The notes beneath the pieces are model-generated. The model made no database searches. It was not told the DNA's origin and saw nothing but the letters and a program-made list of their open reading frames with translations. The translations under genes were made by a program, and so were the position numbers. A stretch of DNA of 64,000 nt from Saccharibacillus sp. O23. Lineage in GTDB: Bacteria; Bacillota; Bacilli; Paenibacillales; Paenibacillaceae. Where the stretch lies: NCBI RefSeq assembly GCF_002205895.1, contig NZ_NJDE01000006.1, positions 62,001 through 126,000 on the forward strand, given 5' to 3'. Shown here piece by piece: positions 7,494 through 16,547 of this stretch; within the stretch, counting starts at the first letter, position 1; each line of letters opens with the position of its first letter.

Positions 7494-7518
7494 TTCGAAA
7501 CGTTTCGAAAATTTTCGA
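7494..7518 (-). promoter_or_regulatory. Overlapping palindromic operators before the DUF3131 gene
   Basis: TTCGAAACGTTTCGAA (7494-7509) is a perfect 16-bp palindrome with a central CG, as in LacI/GalR-type operators. TCGAAAATTTTCGA (7505-7518) is a second perfect palindrome overlapping it. Both lie 25-50 bp upstream of the start codon. The regulator is not identifiable; the local LacI protein seems to use a different sequence. Confidence 0.5.
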
Positions 7519-7589
7519 GTATCAATGCCCTATACCCTTATTTTCGAAATTCAAAACCCGGATCGAAATTTTAAATCCCAAAACGCAGC

Positions 7590-7622
7590 AAAAAACCGAA
7601 GATCGACCGATCCTCGGCTTTT
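7590..7622 (-). terminator. Terminator of the sucrose operon
   Basis: CCGAAGATCG and CGATCCTCGG form the stem; on the minus strand a run of six T follows. Confidence 0.75.
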
Positions 7623-7636
7623 GATGTTGCACGGCA

Positions 7637-9145
7637 TCAAAGCTCGGCAGATTCCGCTTTGCCGGACTCGTTCCATACGTCTTTCAAGCTCCAATACTTC
7701 CATTCTTTCACGGCCGCTTCTCCGCCGACGGCGACCAATTCCAAGCCGCTAGGCGACTCTGCCGGATAAATACGGCTTGTCAGCGTCGCGAGCCCGTCGT
7801 TGGCGAATACTTCGACCGAAGAGCGATCCACGAAGACGCGCAGCGTAAGCAGATCGTTCCGAAGCAGCGGGGCCGTACGGATGCCGTCCTGCGGCTTGCC
7901 GGAAGCCGAAGCGTCCAGCGTCAGTTTTTCCTGCGCGATATCGTAAAGAATCACCGTCTCCTCCGCAGAGCCACCGTGCAGGATCAATCCGACTTTTTCC
8001 GCGCTGCTTCCGGTCAGATCGAAAACTACGCGGATTTCCAGCAGCGATTCTTTCAAGGAAACCCGGCGGCGATCGGTCAAAGCGAAAGCTTCGCCCAGCG
8101 GGAATTGTGCGAGGCGCAGCAGCTCCGTTTCCTCGGCGGGATTCATCAGCAGCCTTCCGTCCTTATCCAGATTCAGCACGCGAGGCAGCGTCAGCGCTCC
8201 GGCCCAACCGTGCGATTTGGTCGGCATATCCGATTCCCACATATCCATCCAACCGATCGCGATCCGCCGTCCCCGATCGTCGAGCAGCGTCTGGACGGCA
8301 TAGAAATCGTGCCCGTGATCCATTTCGCGGAATTCGCCATGCCGGAACTCGTTCGTCTCGTAATCGTAATCGCCGACCAGGTAACCGGTCTGGAACAGAT
8401 TCATGTAGCGATCGCCTTGACGTTCCATGCCCTGAGGCGAGAACAGCAGCACATGCCGGCCGTCCAGCTCGAAAAAGTCCGGGCATTCCCACATGAAGCC
8501 GAGCGTGCCGTCGCTTTCGGCGAGTACGCCGTCGTACGTCCATCGGCGCAAATCCGGCGAATGGTAGCGAATGACGCGTCCGCGGCCGTCCGGCGTCGCG
8601 TTGCCGAGCACCATATACCAAGTGTCGCCGTGCTTCCAGACTTTCGGGTCGCGGAAATGGTGGGCGCTGTCGGCCGGCGGCTCCGCGATTACGGGGTTGG
8701 CGCCGAGCTTGTCGAAACGAATGCCGTCCCGACTGACCGCGATATTTTGATTCTGCGTAAAAATATCTTTCTCGTGTTCGCCGTGCGTGTAATGGTGTCC
8801 GGTGTAGATCAGCGTCAGCACGCCGTTATCGTCGACCGCGCTTCCGGAAAAACAGCCGTCGCGGTCGCATTCGTCGCCGGGCGCCAGCGCGATCGGACAG
8901 TGCTCCCAATGCGCCAGATCTTTGCTTTTGACATGTCCCCAGTGCATCGGTCCCCAATGTTCGTCGTAAGGATGATGCTGGTAAAAAACATGGTATTCGC
9001 CGTTAAACTGCACCATGCCGTTCGGATCGTTGATCCAGTTGGCCGGGGCGGCGATATGGTAACCGGGACGGTAACGGGGATCGACTTTTTCGCTCGCGCG
9101 TTTCAGCGCTTCGGCGGCGTTCCGGATGGAATGAAGAGTAGACAT
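7637..9145 (-). CDS. sacA: Sucrose-6-phosphate hydrolase / invertase, GH32
   Basis: A 502-residue cytoplasmic GH32 enzyme that cleaves sucrose (or its phosphate) to fructose and glucose. The nucleophile Asp40 (NWINDPNG), the transition-state stabiliser Asp166 (FRDPKVW) and the acid/base Glu220 (WECPDFF) are all present, followed by a C-terminal beta-sandwich with SSVEVFANDG. There is no signal peptide. Since the gene upstream is an H+-symporter rather than a PTS permease, the real substrate is probably unphosphorylated sucrose taken up intact. It lies 28 bp downstream of the transporter gene and is cotranscribed with it. Confidence 0.93.
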   Translation of the reverse strand: MSTLHSIRNAAEALKRASEKVDPRYRPGYHIAAPANWINDPNGMVQFNGEYHVFYQHHPYDEHWGPMHWGHVKSKDLAHWEHCPIALAPGDECDRDGCFSGSAVDDNGVLTLIYTGHHYTHGEHEKDIFTQNQNIAVSRDGIRFDKLGANPVIAEPPADSAHHFRDPKVWKHGDTWYMVLGNATPDGRGRVIRYHSPDLRRWTYDGVLAESDGTLGFMWECPDFFELDGRHVLLFSPQGMERQGDRYMNLFQTGYLVGDYDYETNEFRHGEFREMDHGHDFYAVQTLLDDRGRRIAIGWMDMWESDMPTKSHGWAGALTLPRVLNLDKDGRLLMNPAEETELLRLAQFPLGEAFALTDRRRVSLKESLLEIRVVFDLTGSSAEKVGLILHGGSAEETVILYDIAQEKLTLDASASGKPQDGIRTAPLLRNDLLTLRVFVDRSSVEVFANDGLATLTSRIYPAESPSGLELVAVGGEAAVKEWKYWSLKDVWNESGKAESAEL

Positions 9146-9173
9146 GGATGTTCCTCCTTGGCAAAACGGATTT

Positions 9174-10415
9174 TTAGGTCGACTGCTGCGGTTCCAGTTT
9201 TCTTTCGATCTTAGGCTTGCGGTTTTTGTCGTCGAACAGGGTGAAAATCGAAATCAGGGTGAATACCAGCACCAGCGCGCCCATCACCAGATACGTGTGG
9301 CGGAAGCCGATTCCGTCGTACAAAGAACCCGCGATCGGCGACAGTACGGCTTGGCCGACCTGAGAGGCGAACTGGAAGCCCACCAGATACAGGATCGACG
9401 ACAGACGGGTATCGAAATGCGCCGCCAGATATTTGAAAATAGCGATCAGCATGATCGGAAGCTCCAGCGCGTGGATCAGTTTCACCGCGGAAATGCCGAT
9501 CGGTTCGAACACGAGTCCCGAGCCGACGATGCGCAGCGCCATAAGCATGCCGGCGAAGATCAGCGATCGTTTGGCGCCCAGTTTGTTGACGATGAACGGA
9601 GCCATGAACATCATGCCGGCTTCCAGAAAGACCTGAAACGAGTTCAGATACCCGTAAACCTGATTGCCCAGCTCATGCGACGGGAACAGGGACGAGTAGT
9701 AAATCGGAAACTGCTGATCGTATACGCCGTACACGCAGGATACGCCGATCACGTACAGCATGAAGTACCAGAACGGACGAAGCTTGAACAAGTTGCCGAT
9801 GTCTTTCATCGAGACCGAAGCCGCTTTTTCCAGCTCGCCTTCCGTTACCGGGATGCGTATCGACAGAATGATGCCGACGAGCACGACGGCCGACACGGAC
9901 GAGATCCAGAAGTTGATATTCGGGTTCAGGTTGAACAGCTGTCCCGCGAAGAAGGTCGCCGCCGCCCAGCCCAGCGAACCCCACATCCGCGAACGTCCGT
10001 ATTCGAATCCGTATTTGCGGCTGACTTTTTCCACGTACGTCTCGATCGCGCCGACCCCGGCCAGAAATCCGACGCTCAAAAACGCTCCGCCGACGATCGC
10101 TCCGAGCCATACGTTGACTTGAAGCAGCGGCCCGTAAACGAAAACGAAAAACGGTCCCGTGAATACGAGCAGCAGGCTGATAAACAGCAGGATATTGCGC
10201 CGCAGGCCGATTTTGTCCGAGATGAAGCCGTACAGCGGCTGCGCGCACAGAGCGAAGATAGCGTTTACAGAGAAGATCAAGCCGGTTTGCGATCCGGTCA
10301 GCTTCATCTCCTGTCCGAGCCATATGGAGAACAGGGAGTAGCTGGAAGACCAACAGACGAAAAAGAAGAAAAAGTAAAAACTCAGCTTCCAATACAGGCT
10401 TTTCGATCCGGACAT
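9174..10415 (-). CDS. Oligosaccharide:H+ symporter (LacY/CscB-like MFS), probable sucrose permease
   Basis: A 413-residue, 12-helix transporter of the LacY/RafB/CscB branch of the major facilitator superfamily. Typical blocks are YWKLSFYFFFFFVCWSSSYSL at the N-terminus, TGLIFSVNAIFALCAQPLYGFISDKIG and FEYGRSRMWGSLGWA. The invertase that follows and the LacI repressor next door point to sucrose. ATG 10415 is preceded by AAGGAGCGAACGCC; upstream in-frame codons lie inside the promoter region. Sugar specificity is inferred from context only. Confidence 0.88.
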   Translation of the reverse strand: MSGSKSLYWKLSFYFFFFFVCWSSSYSLFSIWLGQEMKLTGSQTGLIFSVNAIFALCAQPLYGFISDKIGLRRNILLFISLLLVFTGPFFVFVYGPLLQVNVWLGAIVGGAFLSVGFLAGVGAIETYVEKVSRKYGFEYGRSRMWGSLGWAAATFFAGQLFNLNPNINFWISSVSAVVLVGIILSIRIPVTEGELEKAASVSMKDIGNLFKLRPFWYFMLYVIGVSCVYGVYDQQFPIYYSSLFPSHELGNQVYGYLNSFQVFLEAGMMFMAPFIVNKLGAKRSLIFAGMLMALRIVGSGLVFEPIGISAVKLIHALELPIMLIAIFKYLAAHFDTRLSSILYLVGFQFASQVGQAVLSPIAGSLYDGIGFRHTYLVMGALVLVFTLISIFTLFDDKNRKPKIERKLEPQQST

Positions 10416-10456
10416 GGCGTTCGCTCCTTCGTTCGTGTAAGTGCTTTCTTGAATGC

Positions 10457-10494
10457 ATTGTATGTCAACCGGTTGCATATGTCAACCGGATGAC
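10457..10494 (-). promoter_or_regulatory. Sucrose operon promoter with two LacI-type operators
   Basis: On the minus strand, -35 TTGACA (10485-10480) and -10 TACAAT (10462-10457) are 17 bp apart, close to consensus. CAACCGGTTG (10466-10475), a perfect palindrome, lies in the spacer. GTCAACCGGATGAC (10481-10494), a second copy with the same GTCAACCGG core 17 bp away, covers the -35 box. This is a textbook repressor layout for the LacI protein encoded upstream. Confidence 0.8.
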
Positions 10495-10514
10495 ACAAGA
10501 AATGAAGCGCAAGT

Positions 10515-10625
10515 CGAAAAAATAAAAAACGCCTTCGGTCGAAGGCGCGGTCGCGAATATAAAAAAGCGTCCGGAAGCCGTCGGTCGGGGCTATCCGGGC
10601 GCATCGTCGGTTCGGCGGACGCTTT
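10515..10625 (-). terminator. Two tandem terminators after the LacI-type gene
   Basis: On the minus strand, AAAGCGTCCG...CGGACGCTTTTTT (10625-10561) and then CGCCTTCG-ACC-GAAGGCG followed by TTTTTTATTTTTT (10547-10515). They separate the repressor transcript from the transporter-invertase promoter. Confidence 0.75.
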
Positions 10626-10669
10626 CGATACCGATGCGACGAGTCTTCCGATCGAACTGTCCGGCCGCC

Positions 10670-11653
10670 TTAGGCGGTCGATCCTTCGTACAGCTCGACC
10701 GGCAGCGTGATCTGGCGGTCGACGGCATCGAATTCGCCGTCGATCTCCCGCAGCAGCACCTCGATCGCGGCGCGGGCGATTCCTTCAATCGGCTGACGGA
10801 TCGTCGTCAGCTGGGGCATGGCCGAAGTGATGACGCCGGTGCCGTCGTAGCCGATTACTTTCAGATCGCCCGGGACGGACAAGCCGCGGCGGCCCGCTTC
10901 GAAAATGACCGAAGCGGCGATCATGTCGTTGCTCGCGAATACGCCGTCCGCGTCCGGATGTTCGTCGAAAGCCCGCCGGATCACCGCAAGCTGATCGTCG
11001 CGATCCAAAGGCTGCTCGATTTCGTAGGTACGATGCGGCAGGCCGCGGCGCTCCATCGTCTCTTCGAAAGCTTTGCGGCGCAGCTGCGCCGGCGTTTCCA
11101 GCTCGGCGGGGCCGTTGAAATGCAGGATGCGGCGGCAGCCCCGGTCAATCAACCGCTGCGTGGCCAGCCTTCCGCCTTCGTAATTATCGGAGCCGACGAC
11201 GGGAATCGTATCGGACAAATAGCGATCGATCGCCACGACGGCCAGATTGGATTTTCGATAATTGAGCATGCCTCGGTTATGGGTTCCGACGATAATGCCG
11301 TCCACCTGATTGCGCATCAGCATTTCGGCATACTGCTCTTCCTTATCGATCCGGTTCAGGCTGTTGCACAGCAGAACTTTAAGATCGTGGGCGGCGCAAA
11401 GGTTTTCGATATGAAAAGTCAGTTCTCCGAAAAACGGGTTGGCCGTCGTCGGAAGAATCAGTCCGATTAAACGGGTGCGTTTGTTGAACAGCGAACGCGC
11501 GATATCGTTCGGGAAATAATTCAGTTCCTCCATCGCGCTGCGCACTTTGATTTTGGTCGCTTCGCTGACGTAGCCCCGATTGTTCATCATGCGCGATACC
11601 GTGGTCGGCGAGACGCCGGCGAGCCGGGCGACATCTTCCAGTTTGGCTTTCAT
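10670..11653 (-). CDS. LacI family repressor, probable regulator of sucrose genes
   Basis: A 327-residue regulator. Residues 1-50 are the LacI helix-turn-helix (KLEDVARLAGVSPTTVSRMMNN), and residues about 60-325 are the periplasmic-binding-like sugar domain (IIVGTHNRGMLNYRK, FASNDMIAASVIFEAGRRG, IGYDGTGVITSAMPQLTTIRQP). ATG 11653 is preceded by GGAGGGTGCCGC. It lies directly upstream of the transporter-invertase pair on the same strand, separated by terminators and an operator-bearing promoter. It most likely represses that pair until sucrose or a derivative binds. Confidence 0.9.
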   Translation of the reverse strand: MKAKLEDVARLAGVSPTTVSRMMNNRGYVSEATKIKVRSAMEELNYFPNDIARSLFNKRTRLIGLILPTTANPFFGELTFHIENLCAAHDLKVLLCNSLNRIDKEEQYAEMLMRNQVDGIIVGTHNRGMLNYRKSNLAVVAIDRYLSDTIPVVGSDNYEGGRLATQRLIDRGCRRILHFNGPAELETPAQLRRKAFEETMERRGLPHRTYEIEQPLDRDDQLAVIRRAFDEHPDADGVFASNDMIAASVIFEAGRRGLSVPGDLKVIGYDGTGVITSAMPQLTTIRQPIEGIARAAIEVLLREIDGEFDAVDRQITLPVELYEGSTA

Positions 11654-11800
11654 GCGGCACCCTCCGTTTTTCTTTTCATTATAGCATCGGCCCAGCGGGC
11701 ACAAAAGTCGAAGGACATCCCCTAGAGGCGTCCAGACGGAAAAAGCTTCCGTCCGGGCGCTTTTTCGCGTCCCGCCGGAAGCTTCGTGCATGCATGAGTA

Positions 11801-13393
11801 TCAGCTCGTCTTGAAACGAACATAGAACGCGGTGCCTTCTTTGCCCGTGGACAAGTCGATCGTGGCGCCGTGTTTGTTGGCGATGCTGAAGCAGACGGCA
11901 AGGCCGAGACCCGATCCGTTTTCTTTGGTCGTATAGAACGGCTTCCAGATCTGTTCGACGACGTCGGGCGGGATGCCGGGACCGTTGTCTTCGATGACCA
12001 GTACGGCGCAGTCTTCTTGCATATAGGTCTTGAGCTGAATCCATCCGTTATCGTCGGTCGCTTCGAGCGCGTTGCGGACGAAATTCAAGATCAACTGGGT
12101 GATCTGCTTGCTGTCCATCTCGATCGAATCCACCGGAGTCAGATGGGTCGTGATCATCTTGCCGGTGACGGAAGCGTCGGCTTCGATCAGCGGTTTGATC
12201 TTGCGGATCAGATCATTCAGATTCTCGCGCTTGAGCTGAACCATATGGTCTTTGGCAAGGGAGAGGAACTCGGTAATGATCTGGTTGGCCCGGTCGAGTT
12301 CTTCGATCATGACTTGAAGATAAGCGGGTTCCAGCGTGTTCTTGCCCTGCATCAGCATCAGTTGAAGGAAGCCGCGCACGGTCGTCATCGGATTGCGGAC
12401 CTCATGACCGATGCCGGCGGCGACTTCGCCGACCAGATGCAGTTGGGACAACCGTTGGAGTTCGTGTTCGTACTGCTTGTGTTCGGTCAGATCGCTGATC
12501 ATGGTCAGCAGCAGCAGTTCGCCGTTAAAGTCGAGGCGTACGGTGCGCAGGATGCACACCTTCTGCTCGCCGGCATGGTTGGTGAAGGTCACCTCGCGGC
12601 TGATTCCTTCGGGTACGGACGAATCTTCTTCCGGCTCGGGAATCTGAAGCATCAGTTCGTTGCCGCGAATCAATTCGCCGTAGCGCATCTCCATATCGCG
12701 CCGCGTGATGCCGAGCAGCAGCAGAAAAGCATCGTTCGCTTCGATGATCTCGCGGCCTTCCAACGTCGTGATCAGCATCGGATGGGGGCTGGCGGCGAAG
12801 ATCGTGGCGAAACGGTTCTCCGAAGACGACAAAAAACGGTTGGTCTCGGCGAGCACCGCGTTCTGACGTTCGAGATTCTGAATGCGACCGATCCGCTCGA
12901 AAGCGTGCACGAGCTGCGAAGCGATCAAGTGCAAAGTCTCCAATTCCGCCGGCTCGAACGTATCGCTTGTCCGAGAGCCGAAACCCAGCGCGAAAGGCCG
13001 GCTCTCGTCGAGCAGCACGATCGGGAAACAAGCGTAACGCCGCAATCCCATCTGGCGCAGGATGCGTCCGTGGAAATCCGTCGTTTCCTGCACGCGTTCG
13101 CAAATATAAGGGCTTTTGGACTTGATTACCGTGCCGCAGATCGTCTGTCCCTGATCGAGCGAGAGCAGCGCTTCGGCTTCGGCCTCGGTTACCCCGCGAT
13201 GGTGGATTAATTGAAGGCGGTAAGGAAACCGTTCTTCGACCCAATAATTCAATAGAAGATCCAGACTAAAATACTTGCTTACGCAATCAAATACGTGCGT
13301 CAGCAGTTGTGCGGGCGTCTCGCTGGACAGCATCCCCGGAAGAAGGTCGGTCAGCACATGATATTTTAAGTCCAGATCGGTCTCGGGATTCAA
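11801..13393 (-). CDS. Soluble sensor histidine kinase (GAF-PAS-HisKA-HATPase)
   Basis: A 530-residue cytoplasmic kinase with no membrane segment. Residues about 1-175 form a GAF-like sensor and 190-300 a PAS domain (FAASPHPMLITTLEGREIIEAND). The dimerisation domain carries His330 (GIGHEVRNP), and the C-terminal ATPase has N (NFVRNALEAT), G1 (EDNGPGIP) and G2 (GSGLGLAVC) boxes. It starts at TTG 13393, preceded by GAGGTGAG. No response regulator is adjacent. The layout matches orphan kinases feeding the sporulation phosphorelay (KinA/KinE type); that role is inference. Confidence 0.88.
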   Translation of the reverse strand: MNPETDLDLKYHVLTDLLPGMLSSETPAQLLTHVFDCVSKYFSLDLLLNYWVEERFPYRLQLIHHRGVTEAEAEALLSLDQGQTICGTVIKSKSPYICERVQETTDFHGRILRQMGLRRYACFPIVLLDESRPFALGFGSRTSDTFEPAELETLHLIASQLVHAFERIGRIQNLERQNAVLAETNRFLSSSENRFATIFAASPHPMLITTLEGREIIEANDAFLLLLGITRRDMEMRYGELIRGNELMLQIPEPEEDSSVPEGISREVTFTNHAGEQKVCILRTVRLDFNGELLLLTMISDLTEHKQYEHELQRLSQLHLVGEVAAGIGHEVRNPMTTVRGFLQLMLMQGKNTLEPAYLQVMIEELDRANQIITEFLSLAKDHMVQLKRENLNDLIRKIKPLIEADASVTGKMITTHLTPVDSIEMDSKQITQLILNFVRNALEATDDNGWIQLKTYMQEDCAVLVIEDNGPGIPPDVVEQIWKPFYTTKENGSGLGLAVCFSIANKHGATIDLSTGKEGTAFYVRFKTS

Positions 13394-13617
13394 CGCAACT
13401 CACCTCGTTTGGTCATACTTTCGATATACAGGGCAATTATAGCACCCCAACAAGAGGAAAAGTAGAAGAGAATATGAAGTCCTCGTAGAAACTGTTCAAA
13501 AAAATGAAAAAAGGCTTATTAATGTAAAAATCATTCTACATCGGCAAGCTTGCGCAAACGATAAAAAGAAAGAAGGAGACCGGCTTGAAAAACTTTTGAA
13601 AAATGATGAAAAACCGG

Positions 13618-13683
13618 TTGTATTATATGTCGGATGTGATATACTTCTCACAGTACCGAATGACCGAAATGTTTTTTTGGTCA
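13618..13683 (+). promoter_or_regulatory. yhgE promoter with TetR-type operator
   Basis: TTGTAT (13618-13623) and TATACT (13640-13645) are 16 bp apart. Just after the expected start, TGACCGAAA (13661-13669) faces TTTTGGTCA (13675-13683), an inverted repeat with one mismatch typical of TetR/AcrR operators. The 353-bp gap 13394-13746 otherwise holds AT-rich DNA and the divergent kinase promoter. The TetR gene at 16548 is the obvious candidate repressor. Confidence 0.65.
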
Positions 13684-13746
13684 GTTTCAGTCGAACAACC
13701 GATTCTGGGCGCATCACGGAAACACGGAAAGGAGCAAAACCCGGCG

Positions 13747-16389
13747 ATGGTAAAATCGGAATGGAAAAATATTTTGAAGCATCGGATGACGATGCTGACG
13801 GTGATCGCGATGCTGCTGGTCCCGGGCTTGTACGGCTTGTTCTTCCTCTCGGCGTATTGGGACCCTTACGGTCATACGGACCGCTTGGCGGTTGCCGTCG
13901 TGAACGAAGACAAAGGCGCGACCTACGAAGGCGAGAAACTCGACGTAGGCAAGGATTTCGTCGACGGTCTGAAGGACAACGACTCGTTCGAATGGGTGGC
14001 GTCCGAAAAGCAGAAAGCGATGGACGGACTGAGAGACGGCGATTACATCATGGTGATCGAACTGCCGGAGAACTTCTCCGAAAACGCGTCGACGCTGCTG
14101 AACGCCGACCCCAAGAAAATGAACCTCAAGTATTACACGAACGCGGGCATGGGGTACTCGTCGGCGCAGATCGCCAAATCGGCGATCAAGGAAGTGGAAC
14201 AAGAGGTCGCCGAACAGGTGACCAAGGAATACGCTTCGACGGTGTTCAAGAGCCTCACCAAACTCGTGGACGGTCTCAAAGACGCCGACGACGGCGCCAA
14301 GAAATTGGATGACGGCGCTTCGGATCTGGCCGACGGCTCGAAGACGCTGACGGACAATCTGAAGAGGCTGGCGGCAAACAGCGTGAGCTTCCAAGAAGGC
14401 GTCGGCGATCTCAAGAACGGCGCGGGCAAGCTCAGCACCGGGATCGTCAGCGCGGCATCCGGCGCTTCGCAATTGAACGACGGCCTCGGCACGTTGTCCG
14501 GCGGAGCCAAGAAGCTCGACGACGGTATCGGCGCCTTGTCGGGCGGCGCGTCGCAGCTGAACGACGGCCTCGGCACGCTGTCCGGCGGCGCCAAGAAACT
14601 GGACAGCGGCCTCGGCACGTTGGCCGGCGGCGCCGGCAGCTTGCAGACCGGCGCGCAGCAGCTCGATCAGGGCTTGTCGCAGCTTAAGAACGGCGCCGAG
14701 ACGCTGTCCGGCGGTTCGCAGAAGCTGGAGAGCGGCGCGCAGCAGCTCAATCAAGGGTTGGGCCAATCCAGTGCCGGTTTGCAGCAGCTTCAAGAGCAGC
14801 TGACGCCGTTTACGGCAGGCATGGACCAACTGAACCAAGCGGTTCAAGGCCTTAGCGGACAAGCTTCCGCGGCGGCGGGCCAACTGAGCGCGGCGCAGCA
14901 GCAGCTTCAGCAGAAAGCGGCCGCGATCAAGGAGCAGCAGGAATCGATGGCGGCTTATATTCAAGCCAGCCCGACGATTCCGGCCGAAGACAAGCAGAAA
15001 TTGCTGTCGATGATGGCGGCGGCCTCTTCCGGTTCTTCGGACGCCAACTCGGCTGGCGGCGATTCGGCCGCGCAAATGCAGCAGTCGCTCGGTCAACTGG
15101 ATCAGTTGGCTTCCAGCGTCGGCCAATTGAACGACGGCGCGAAGAAGATTCAATCGGCGGTCGGCCAATTGGCGGCCGGCCAACAGCAGCTCGTTCAAGG
15201 TTCGTCCGATCTGCTGGACGGACAGAAGCAGTTGACCGGCGGCCTCGGCACGCTGTCGTCCAAATTGGGCGACGCCGAAGCGGGTTCGAAGAAGCTGGCG
15301 GAAGGAGCCGCGACTCTGGTCGGCGGAGCCGGCCAATTGAAGGACGGCTCGGCCAGCCTGGTCAGCGGGGCGGAGAAGCTGCAAGGCGGCTCGCAGAGCC
15401 TGGTCAGCGGAGCCGGCCAACTGAAGGACGGCTCGGCCAGCCTGGTCAGCGGAGCGGAGAAGCTGCAAGGCGGCTCGCAGAGCCTGGTCGGCGGCCTCGG
15501 CCAACTGAAGGACGGAGGCGGCCAATTGGTCAGCGGGCTGACCAAGCTCGGCGGCGCGACCGGCGAGCTGAGAGACGGAGCCGACAAGTTGGCGGACGGC
15601 TCGGTGAAGCTCGATAACGGCATCGGCGATCTCAAAGACGGCACGAACAAGCTGTACACGTCGCTTGCCGACGGCGTCAAAGAAGCCGGAGACGTGCATT
15701 CCGACGACAAGACGTACGACATGTTCGCCCGTCCGACGGAATTGACGCACTCCGACGTGCACGAAGTGACGGAGTACGGCGAAGGCCTGACGCCTTACAT
15801 GATGACGATCGCCCTGTTCGCGGGCGCGCTCATGTTCTCGTCGGTCTATCCGCTCAAGACGCCGCAGATCCGGCCGCGTTCCGGCTGGACTTGGTTCCTG
15901 AGCAAATTCAGCGTCGTCTTGTTCATGGCGGTGCTGCAATCGGCGATCCTCGACGCGGTACTGATCGGCATCGTCGGTTTGCAGGTTCAGAGCCTCTGGC
16001 ATTTCTATCTGATCACGTTCGTGATCAGCTTGACCTTCTTGTCGCTGCTGTTCTTGTTGTTCGCGGCGCTCGGCAAGGTCGGCCAATTCATCGCGTTCCT
16101 GATCCTGCTGGCGCAGATCGGCGGCAGCGCGGGCACGTTCCCGAAAGTGCTGACGCCGGACTTCTTCCAAGCGATCAACCCTTATCTGCCGGCGACTTAC
16201 GGTATCCGCGCGCTGCGCGAAGCGGTCTCGCTCGGCAACGACTGGGGTTACTTCTGGGCGCAGCTCGCGCATGTGGGACTCTTCGGAATCGTCTTTATCG
16301 CGCTGGCTCTGCTGGTCTTCCTGCTCAGCAAGAAACGGATCGAGAAAGGCATCGAAGAAGAACGCGAGATCGGCGCGGCTACCGTCTAA
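13747..16389 (+). CDS. YhgE/Pip family membrane protein with long repeat region
   Basis: An 880-residue membrane protein. An N-terminal helix (about residues 14-36) is followed by an extracytoplasmic domain with VVNEDKGATYEGEKLDVG. About 430 residues of two-heptad, 14-residue repeats (types GAGQLKDGSASLVS and GAEKLQGGSQSLVS) come next, and five or six ABC-2-like helices close the protein. B. subtilis YhgE is shorter (about 775 residues); the extra length is repeat. The family is linked to phage adsorption (Pip) and to export functions but its role is not settled. ATG 13747 has AAAGGAG 12 bases upstream. The TetR gene follows after a terminator. Confidence 0.88.
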   Translation: MVKSEWKNILKHRMTMLTVIAMLLVPGLYGLFFLSAYWDPYGHTDRLAVAVVNEDKGATYEGEKLDVGKDFVDGLKDNDSFEWVASEKQKAMDGLRDGDYIMVIELPENFSENASTLLNADPKKMNLKYYTNAGMGYSSAQIAKSAIKEVEQEVAEQVTKEYASTVFKSLTKLVDGLKDADDGAKKLDDGASDLADGSKTLTDNLKRLAANSVSFQEGVGDLKNGAGKLSTGIVSAASGASQLNDGLGTLSGGAKKLDDGIGALSGGASQLNDGLGTLSGGAKKLDSGLGTLAGGAGSLQTGAQQLDQGLSQLKNGAETLSGGSQKLESGAQQLNQGLGQSSAGLQQLQEQLTPFTAGMDQLNQAVQGLSGQASAAAGQLSAAQQQLQQKAAAIKEQQESMAAYIQASPTIPAEDKQKLLSMMAAASSGSSDANSAGGDSAAQMQQSLGQLDQLASSVGQLNDGAKKIQSAVGQLAAGQQQLVQGSSDLLDGQKQLTGGLGTLSSKLGDAEAGSKKLAEGAATLVGGAGQLKDGSASLVSGAEKLQGGSQSLVSGAGQLKDGSASLVSGAEKLQGGSQSLVGGLGQLKDGGGQLVSGLTKLGGATGELRDGADKLADGSVKLDNGIGDLKDGTNKLYTSLADGVKEAGDVHSDDKTYDMFARPTELTHSDVHEVTEYGEGLTPYMMTIALFAGALMFSSVYPLKTPQIRPRSGWTWFLSKFSVVLFMAVLQSAILDAVLIGIVGLQVQSLWHFYLITFVISLTFLSLLFLLFAALGKVGQFIAFLILLAQIGGSAGTFPKVLTPDFFQAINPYLPATYGIRALREAVSLGNDWGYFWAQLAHVGLFGIVFIALALLVFLLSKKRIEKGIEEEREIGAATV
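14471..15498 (+). repeat. 84-bp tandem coding repeats inside yhgE
   Basis: The DNA repeats with an 84-bp period (28 residues). The copies starting at 15331 and 15415 are nearly identical, as are those near 14471 and 14555. High identity over whole units indicates recent duplication or gene conversion rather than only protein-level constraint. Copy number is therefore likely to vary between strains. Confidence 0.75.
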
Positions 16390-16425
16390 CGGACCGCCTC
16401 CGATCCTGATCGAACAGAGACACCC

Positions 16426-16472
16426 AAGCTCCCCCGCGAACGAATGGTTCGAATGCGCGGGGAGCTTTTTTT
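16426..16472 (+). terminator. Terminator of yhgE
   Basis: AAGCTCCCCCGCG faces CGCGGGGAGCTT, followed by TTTTTT. Confidence 0.85.
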
Positions 16473-16547
16473 CACGGCATGGCTTCCGACCGAGCGGCAT
16501 AATGGAAACGTAACGCCTATGTACAAAGAAACAGAGGGGGAGCGGAT

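Noticed and set aside
13714-16500. A 928-codon minus-strand frame opposite yhgE
   Set aside because: It exists because the 84-bp repeats lack stops in that frame. The protein is low-complexity, and the plus strand has promoter, ribosome site and family match.
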